Assembly (NCBI RefSeq): GCF_023243045.1
Contig: NZ_JALKFX010000031.1
Coordinates: forward strand, 1-63,356
From: Frankia sp. AgB32
GTDB taxonomy: Bacteria; Actinomycetota; Actinomycetes; Frankiales; Frankiaceae
Length of the DNA: 63,356 nt
Direction: 5' to 3'
A program made the translations under genes and the position numbers. A model generated the notes under the pieces. The model was not told the origin of the DNA. It saw nothing but the letters and a program-made list of their open reading frames with translations, and ran no database searches. Below are positions 58,912-63,356 of the stretch, piece by piece. Each line of letters begins with the position of its first letter. The stretch's first letter is position 1.

Positions 58912-60402
58912 TCAGATGTCGCGGTCACCGCTGCCGCCGGCAGTCGCGTCGGCGGCGGCCGTCGCGTCCTGCTCGGGCTCGCCGTCAGCGGCGGCCTCGA
59001 CCTCGGCCGCCTCGCCCTCGACGCCTTCGACCTCGCCCTCGACCTCGCCCTCGACGCCTTCGATCTCGGTCTCGTCGTCGGCCGCGGGGCGGGCCGGCAG
59101 CAGGAGCTGCACGTCGTTGCCCTCGCCGTCGACGACCTTGGCGTTCTCGAGGAGCAGGAAGAGCGCCTTGGTCCGCAGGACGTCGGCCATCAGCGCCTGC
59201 AGCCCCTCGCCCTGGGCAAGCTGCTGGGCGAACACGTCAGGCTGCATGCCGGACCGCTGGGCCCGCATGATCACCTGCTCCATGAGCTCGCCCTGGTCGA
59301 TCCCGATCGACTCGGCGTCGATGACCGCGTCGAGGATGAACTGCGAGCGGATCGCCTTGCCGGCCGTCTCCCGGACCTCGGCGTCGAACTCCTCGGCGGA
59401 CTGGCCGAGGGTTTCGAGGTAGCTGGCCCGATCGGTGCCGATGTGCTCCAGCTCGTGCGTCAGCCGGTGCTCACGGGCCTCGATCTCACCGGTGAGCAGC
59501 GAGTCGGGAACGGGGACCTCGACGCGCTCCAGCAGGCTCTCCAGGAGCTTCTCCCGGGCCTGGCCGACCTGCTCGGTGCGACGCGACTGCTCCAGCCGGC
59601 CGCGCACATCGGCCCGCAGCTCGTCGAGCGTGTCGAACTCGCTGGAGGTGGTGGCGAAGTCGTCGTCGAGGTCGGGAAGTTCCTTCTCCTTGACCCCGCG
59701 GACGGTCGCGGTCACCTGCGCCGGCTTGCCGGCCTGGTCGCCACCGAGCAGCTCGGTGGTGAAGGTGCGCGACTCGCCGTCGGCCGCACCGATGATCGCC
59801 TCGTCCAGGCCCTCGACGAGGTTGCCGCTGCCGACCTCGTAGGACAGCCCGGTCGCCTCGGCGCCCTCGACCGGCTCGCCGTCGGCCTCGGCCGACAGGT
59901 CCAGCGAGACGAAGTCGCCCGTCTGCACGGGCCGCTCCACCGGGGTGAGCTGGGCGAACCGGTCCCGCAGCGCGCCGAGCTGCTCCTCCACCTGCTCATC
60001 GGTCACCTCGACCGTGTCGACGGTGATCGACAGGTCGGCGAACTCGGGCAGGGTGAGCTCGGGCCGGACGTCGACCTCCGCCGTGAACACCAGCTGGCCG
60101 CCGTCGGCGAACTCGGTGATGTCCACTTCCGGCCGCGACAGCACGTCGACCTCCTCGGCCTGCACGGCCTCGGAGTAGAGCTGCGGCAACGCCTCCTGGA
60201 CGGCCTCGTCGAGGATGACGCCGCGACCGATCCGCTGGTCGAGGATGCGGGGCGGGACCTTGCCCGGCCGGAACCCCGACACCTTCACCTGGCGGGCGAG
60301 CTTGCGGTACGTGGCGTCGAGCGAGGGCTTGAGCTCGTCGAAGGGCACCTCGACGGTGAGCTTGACCCGGGTCGGGCTGAGGGTCTCCTTGGTGGCCTTC
60401 AC
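58912..60402 (-). CDS. tig: Trigger factor
   Basis: The 496-residue ribosome-bound chaperone and prolyl isomerase has the N-terminal ribosome-binding signature VSGFRPGKVPPRILDQR, a central FKBP-type domain (about 150-240: VQTGDFVSLDLSAE, GLSYEVGSG, LVEGLDEAIIGA) and the helical C-terminal arms (SQFILDAVIDAESIGI). The last 60 residues are an acidic Glu/Ala tail with Val-Glu-Gly repeats, common in actinobacteria. Its position upstream of clpP1P2 and clpX is a conserved arrangement linking folding and degradation. Confidence 0.96.
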   Translation of the reverse strand: MKATKETLSPTRVKLTVEVPFDELKPSLDATYRKLARQVKVSGFRPGKVPPRILDQRIGRGVILDEAVQEALPQLYSEAVQAEEVDVLSRPEVDITEFADGGQLVFTAEVDVRPELTLPEFADLSITVDTVEVTDEQVEEQLGALRDRFAQLTPVERPVQTGDFVSLDLSAEADGEPVEGAEATGLSYEVGSGNLVEGLDEAIIGAADGESRTFTTELLGGDQAGKPAQVTATVRGVKEKELPDLDDDFATTSSEFDTLDELRADVRGRLEQSRRTEQVGQAREKLLESLLERVEVPVPDSLLTGEIEAREHRLTHELEHIGTDRASYLETLGQSAEEFDAEVRETAGKAIRSQFILDAVIDAESIGIDQGELMEQVIMRAQRSGMQPDVFAQQLAQGEGLQALMADVLRTKALFLLLENAKVVDGEGNDVQLLLPARPAADDETEIEGVEGEVEGEVEGVEGEAAEVEAAADGEPEQDATAAADATAGGSGDRDI

Positions 60403-60457
60403 GGCGCGGCGGTCTCCTGGTACGACGTTGGACGGGGTGACACGCCGAGGCTATCGG

Positions 60458-60530
60458 TCGGGGCGGGGAGACTCGAACTCCCGATCTCCTGCACCCAAAG
60501 CAGGCGCGCTAGCCACTACGCTACGCCCCG
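60458..60530 (-). tRNA. tRNA-Pro(TGG)
   Basis: The minus strand forms a cloverleaf with acceptor CGGGGCG/CGCCCCG, discriminator A, anticodon stem CCTGC/GCAGG with loop TTTGGGT (anticodon TGG), and T arm GGGAGTTCGAGTCTCCC. CCA is not encoded. It lies upstream of tig. Confidence 0.93.
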
Positions 60531-60577
60531 AGGCGTTGCACGCTTATCCTACGGGGTAAGCTCGCCTCGATCACCAT

Positions 60578-60648
60578 GCGGGTGTAGCTCAATGGCAGAG
60601 CCCCAGCCTTCCAAGCTGGCCATGCCGGTTCGATCCCGGTCACCCGCT
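60578..60648 (+). tRNA. tRNA-Gly(TCC)
   Basis: The plus strand gives acceptor GCGGGTG/CACCCGC, anticodon stem CCAGC/GCTGG with loop CTTCCAA (anticodon TCC), and T loop GTTCGATC. A CCA follows directly at 60649-60651, so the CCA end is genome-encoded here. It is divergent from tRNA-Pro, 47 bases away. Confidence 0.93.
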
Positions 60649-60651
60649 CCA

Positions 60652-60979
60652 GTCCCGGACCGCCCGCGGGCGGTCTCGGCAGCTCGGCGCCAGGCCCGTG
60701 GGGCAGCGCGGGGTCGCCGTGTTCACCGGCGGTGCCCTTCGCCGATCGACTCCGGCCGGGGCGGCCGATGCCACGCTGTGGTCTGTTCAGTCCGGGTCGA
60801 CGCCGTGGGCATGCCGCGATGGCATGCTTCCCGCGTGCGTCGCACGAAGTCCCGGCTCCCACCAGGGATGCAGCCGACCGTGCACGTCGGTCGAGACCCC
60901 ACCGGGTACACGGGGTGTTACTCGCGCGGGTATTTTCCATTTTGGCCGATAGATCCCGAGATGTTCGGAGGTCCGTATC
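60652..60979. other. Intergenic region after tRNA-Gly
   Basis: The 328-base gap has no supported gene. It ends with an unusually AT-rich patch (about 60915-60965) before the GGAGG ribosome site at 60967-60971, the probable promoter of the methyltransferase gene. Confidence 0.4.
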
Positions 60980-63010
60980 GTGACCAGACGCCGCGACTGG
61001 CTTCCGGTGATTGTCGGGATCGGGATCGGGGTGAACACGGCGCGACTGCGCGGCCGGCTGCACGCCCTCGAGGTCATCGACCTCCAGGGCGATGACGTCA
61101 GGGCCGACGCCGGCGCCGACGGCCTCGGGGCCGCTGACCCCTCCGCCGGATCGCCCACCTCCGCCGGATCGCCCGCGGGGACCCACTATGCGCTGCTCAC
61201 CGCACCGGGGATCCGGCTGAGCGCCGAACAGCGCCGCGCCGCCACCGCGCACGCCCGCCGCCGCGAGCTCGACGTGCTCGATCTCGTCCCGGCGCGGCTG
61301 CCCGCCGGCCGCGTCCTGGACCTGGCCCGGATGGTCGACCCGACCACCTACCGGACGAGTCGGCTGGCGCGTGGCCGCAGCGCGGGATTCGCCCTGCTCG
61401 TCGACCAGGACCTGCTGGTCCGCGCCGGCGTGGCCACGGCGGACCAGCCGCGGTTCCACGCCCGCTCCGAGATCACCGATCTGACCGAGTCCGAGATGGT
61501 CGCCGCGGTCCAGCTCGGCAAGCGGCATGCCGCCGCCAGCACCGACCTCGCCGTGCTGCCGGGCCTGGTCGGACCGGATACCGACCACGGGGCCGGTCGG
61601 CTCGCGCTGCAGCGGGCGGCGTATGCCTGGGAGCCGCTGCAGCGCGTGCTGCCCGCGCTGCGCGACGGTGCCGTCCTGGGCGGCGCGGCGGGCAACCCGG
61701 CCGGCGCCGCCGCCGCGTTTGCCCTGTCCTGGCTGCAGCCCGCCGTGGTCGGCGGCCGCCGCGTGCGCGTCGCGCCGGGGGCATTCGCGTGCAGCCCGAT
61801 CACCCGCCGCTCCGTCGCCGCCGCGCGGGTTCGACACGCCTGGGCGACCAGCCGTGAGCTGGCCACCCACCGGGGCTCGGGCGACGCGAACCAGCCGGTC
61901 GACAGCACGCCCGCGGTGCCCGGCGGGCAGGCCGCCCCGCGGCGCGACCCGCTCGTCGTCTCCGTCCGGCCCGATCCGGCCGCGGTCGCGCGAGCGCGGC
62001 CTGGCTACCGGGCAGAGCTCGCCGCGGGTCTGGACCGGTTCTTCGAGCCGGCCCAGACCACCTGTCCCTGGTGCGGCGGACCGAACATCAGTCCGCGCAT
62101 GCGCGGGCGCGAGGTCGCCCAGGGCAAGCCCGGCGTCTTTCGGGTCGATCGCTGCGCGGACTGCGGCCACTCCTTCCAGAATCCGCGCCTGAGCCCCGGC
62201 GGACTGGACTTCTACTACCGGGATTTCTATGACGGCCTCGGCGCGGCCGGAATGGAGGAGGTCTTCGGGCACAGCGACGAGCCGTACCTCGCCCGGGCCC
62301 GCCAGCCGATCCCGACGCCCCGGAACTGGCTGGACGTCGGCGGCGGCCACGGGCACTTCTGCAACTCGGCCCGCGTCGTCTGGCCGACCACCCGCTTCGA
62401 CGCCCTGGACATGGGCGCCGGCATCGAGGAGGCGGCACGGCGCGGCTGGGTGGACCACGCCCACCGCGGCTCCTTCCCGGATCTCGCCGGGGAGGTGAAG
62501 GGCCGCTACGACGTGATCAGCATGTTCCACTACCTGGAGCACACCCGGGACCCGCGGGCGGAGCTGGACGTCGCCGCGACCGTCCTGGAGCCCGGCGGCC
62601 ACCTGCTGATCGAGGTGCCCAATCCGGACAGCGCGGCAACGCGTTGGTACGGCAGCCTCTGGCCCGGCTGGCTGATTCCCCAGCACCAACACCTCATCCC
62701 GGCCGCTAACCTCGTCCAGGCACTCACGGAGCGCGGATTCGAGGTGCTGGCGCCGGCCTTCGGCGAGGTCCACCAGAAGGGTGATCCCGTGATCGCCACC
62801 TACGGCCTGCTGCAGCGGCTCGCGCCGTCGCCGGCGCTGCCCTGGCGCGAGGTCGACCATCCCGGTCGAGAGCGGGCGAAGCGCGTCCTGGCGATCGCGG
62901 CGCTGGCCCCGGTCTTCGCCGCGGGACTGGTCGTCGACGAGCTCAGCCGGCCGTATCTCACCTCCGGGACCAGGTCCAACGCCTACCGGATCCTCGCCCG
63001 TCGGCGGTGA
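60980..63010 (+). CDS. Unknown domain + zinc ribbon + class I methyltransferase
   Basis: The 676-residue protein starts at GTG 60980 with GGAGG eight bases upstream. Residues 1 to about 340 are an Ala/Arg-rich domain I do not recognise (LDLARMVDPTTYRTSRLARG, VAAVQLGKRHAAASTDLAVL, AGNPAGAAAAFALSWLQPA). Residues about 362-395 form a zinc ribbon (CPWCGG and CADCGHSFQNP). Residues about 445-620 are a SAM methyltransferase (NWLDVGGGHGHF, VISMFHYLEHTRDP, LEPGGHLLIEVPN, HLIPAANLVQALTERGF). The ribbon plus methyltransferase resembles sugar or cell-surface methyltransferases of the Methyltransf_23 type. A hydrophobic C-terminal segment (AIAALAPVFAAGLVV) suggests membrane contact. Substrate unknown. 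Confidence 0.8.
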   Translation: MTRRRDWLPVIVGIGIGVNTARLRGRLHALEVIDLQGDDVRADAGADGLGAADPSAGSPTSAGSPAGTHYALLTAPGIRLSAEQRRAATAHARRRELDVLDLVPARLPAGRVLDLARMVDPTTYRTSRLARGRSAGFALLVDQDLLVRAGVATADQPRFHARSEITDLTESEMVAAVQLGKRHAAASTDLAVLPGLVGPDTDHGAGRLALQRAAYAWEPLQRVLPALRDGAVLGGAAGNPAGAAAAFALSWLQPAVVGGRRVRVAPGAFACSPITRRSVAAARVRHAWATSRELATHRGSGDANQPVDSTPAVPGGQAAPRRDPLVVSVRPDPAAVARARPGYRAELAAGLDRFFEPAQTTCPWCGGPNISPRMRGREVAQGKPGVFRVDRCADCGHSFQNPRLSPGGLDFYYRDFYDGLGAAGMEEVFGHSDEPYLARARQPIPTPRNWLDVGGGHGHFCNSARVVWPTTRFDALDMGAGIEEAARRGWVDHAHRGSFPDLAGEVKGRYDVISMFHYLEHTRDPRAELDVAATVLEPGGHLLIEVPNPDSAATRWYGSLWPGWLIPQHQHLIPAANLVQALTERGFEVLAPAFGEVHQKGDPVIATYGLLQRLAPSPALPWREVDHPGRERAKRVLAIAALAPVFAAGLVVDELSRPYLTSGTRSNAYRILARRR

Positions 63011-63132
63011 CGGCGGGCAACGGCGGGCAACGGCGGGATCTGTCGCGGCAACGCGCGGGCCGGCGTCGGCCCGCGCTGACCCCGAGCGCCGAGCACGTGA
63101 CGTAGCCTTCCGGCGACGGAGGGGGACGTCGG

Positions 63133-63356
<224 letters not shown>

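Overview
The window is about 63 kb of very GC-rich actinobacterial chromosome with dense, strongly GC3-biased genes. A mycothiol-dependent formaldehyde dehydrogenase (mscR), paired clpP genes, a long RNase E/G and the TIGR03936/TIGR03960 pair all point to an actinomycete. Gene content and style resemble Frankia or a close relative; that genus call is inference, not proof. The last 109 bases are a run of C that looks like an assembly artefact.

Layout. 184-3400 holds a redox/signalling pair: a response regulator fused to a thioredoxin-reductase-like flavoprotein without its CxxC, then a histidine kinase with a cyclic-nucleotide-binding-like domain. A convergent SDR with altered catalytic residues follows. 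4715-6542 holds a small unknown protein and an acyl-CoA synthetase. 6649-7619 (minus) is a membrane-protein gene whose coding frame shifts twice. 8273-11305 is a secretion cluster: I36-type peptidase inhibitor, cysteine-containing exported protein and a proteinase K-like S8 protease.

11322-18099 is the accessory part. It begins with a decapitated methyltransferase and an orphan membrane-anchored ORF. It continues with two overlapping small genes, an XRE-TPR regulator, an upstream field of palindromes and GTGCAC repeats, short ORFs, and a large serine recombinase whose reading frame runs into the 3' end of tRNA-Ala(GGC). This looks like an integrated or decayed mobile element.

18178-60530 is mostly core chromosome. 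A phosphoglycerate-mutase-like phosphatase, rsfS, nadD, pgm and mscR come first, then a MoxR/VWA pair, malate synthase, proA, sbcD-sbcC, and the proB-obgE-rpmA-rplU block. After these come RNase E/G, the TIGR03936/TIGR03960 pair, the rod-shape cluster mreBCD-mrdA-rodA, ndk, a divergent pair of FolC-type ligases, and clpX, clpP2, clpP1, tig. tRNA-Pro and tRNA-Gly follow, then a large protein joining an unknown domain, a zinc ribbon and a methyltransferase, then a truncated lipoprotein start.

How the genes work together: mreBCD, mrdA and rodA build the elongation complex for peptidoglycan; clpX and clpP1P2 form an ATP-dependent protease beside the ribosome-bound chaperone trigger factor; proB and proA carry out the first two steps of proline synthesis but are separated by sbcCD. 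The least explained parts are the 11.3-18.1 kb element, the structured intergenic DNA (38-bp palindrome upstream of rplU, 20-bp hairpin between mrdA and rodA), the FolC-like paralogue and the residue-swapped redox enzymes.
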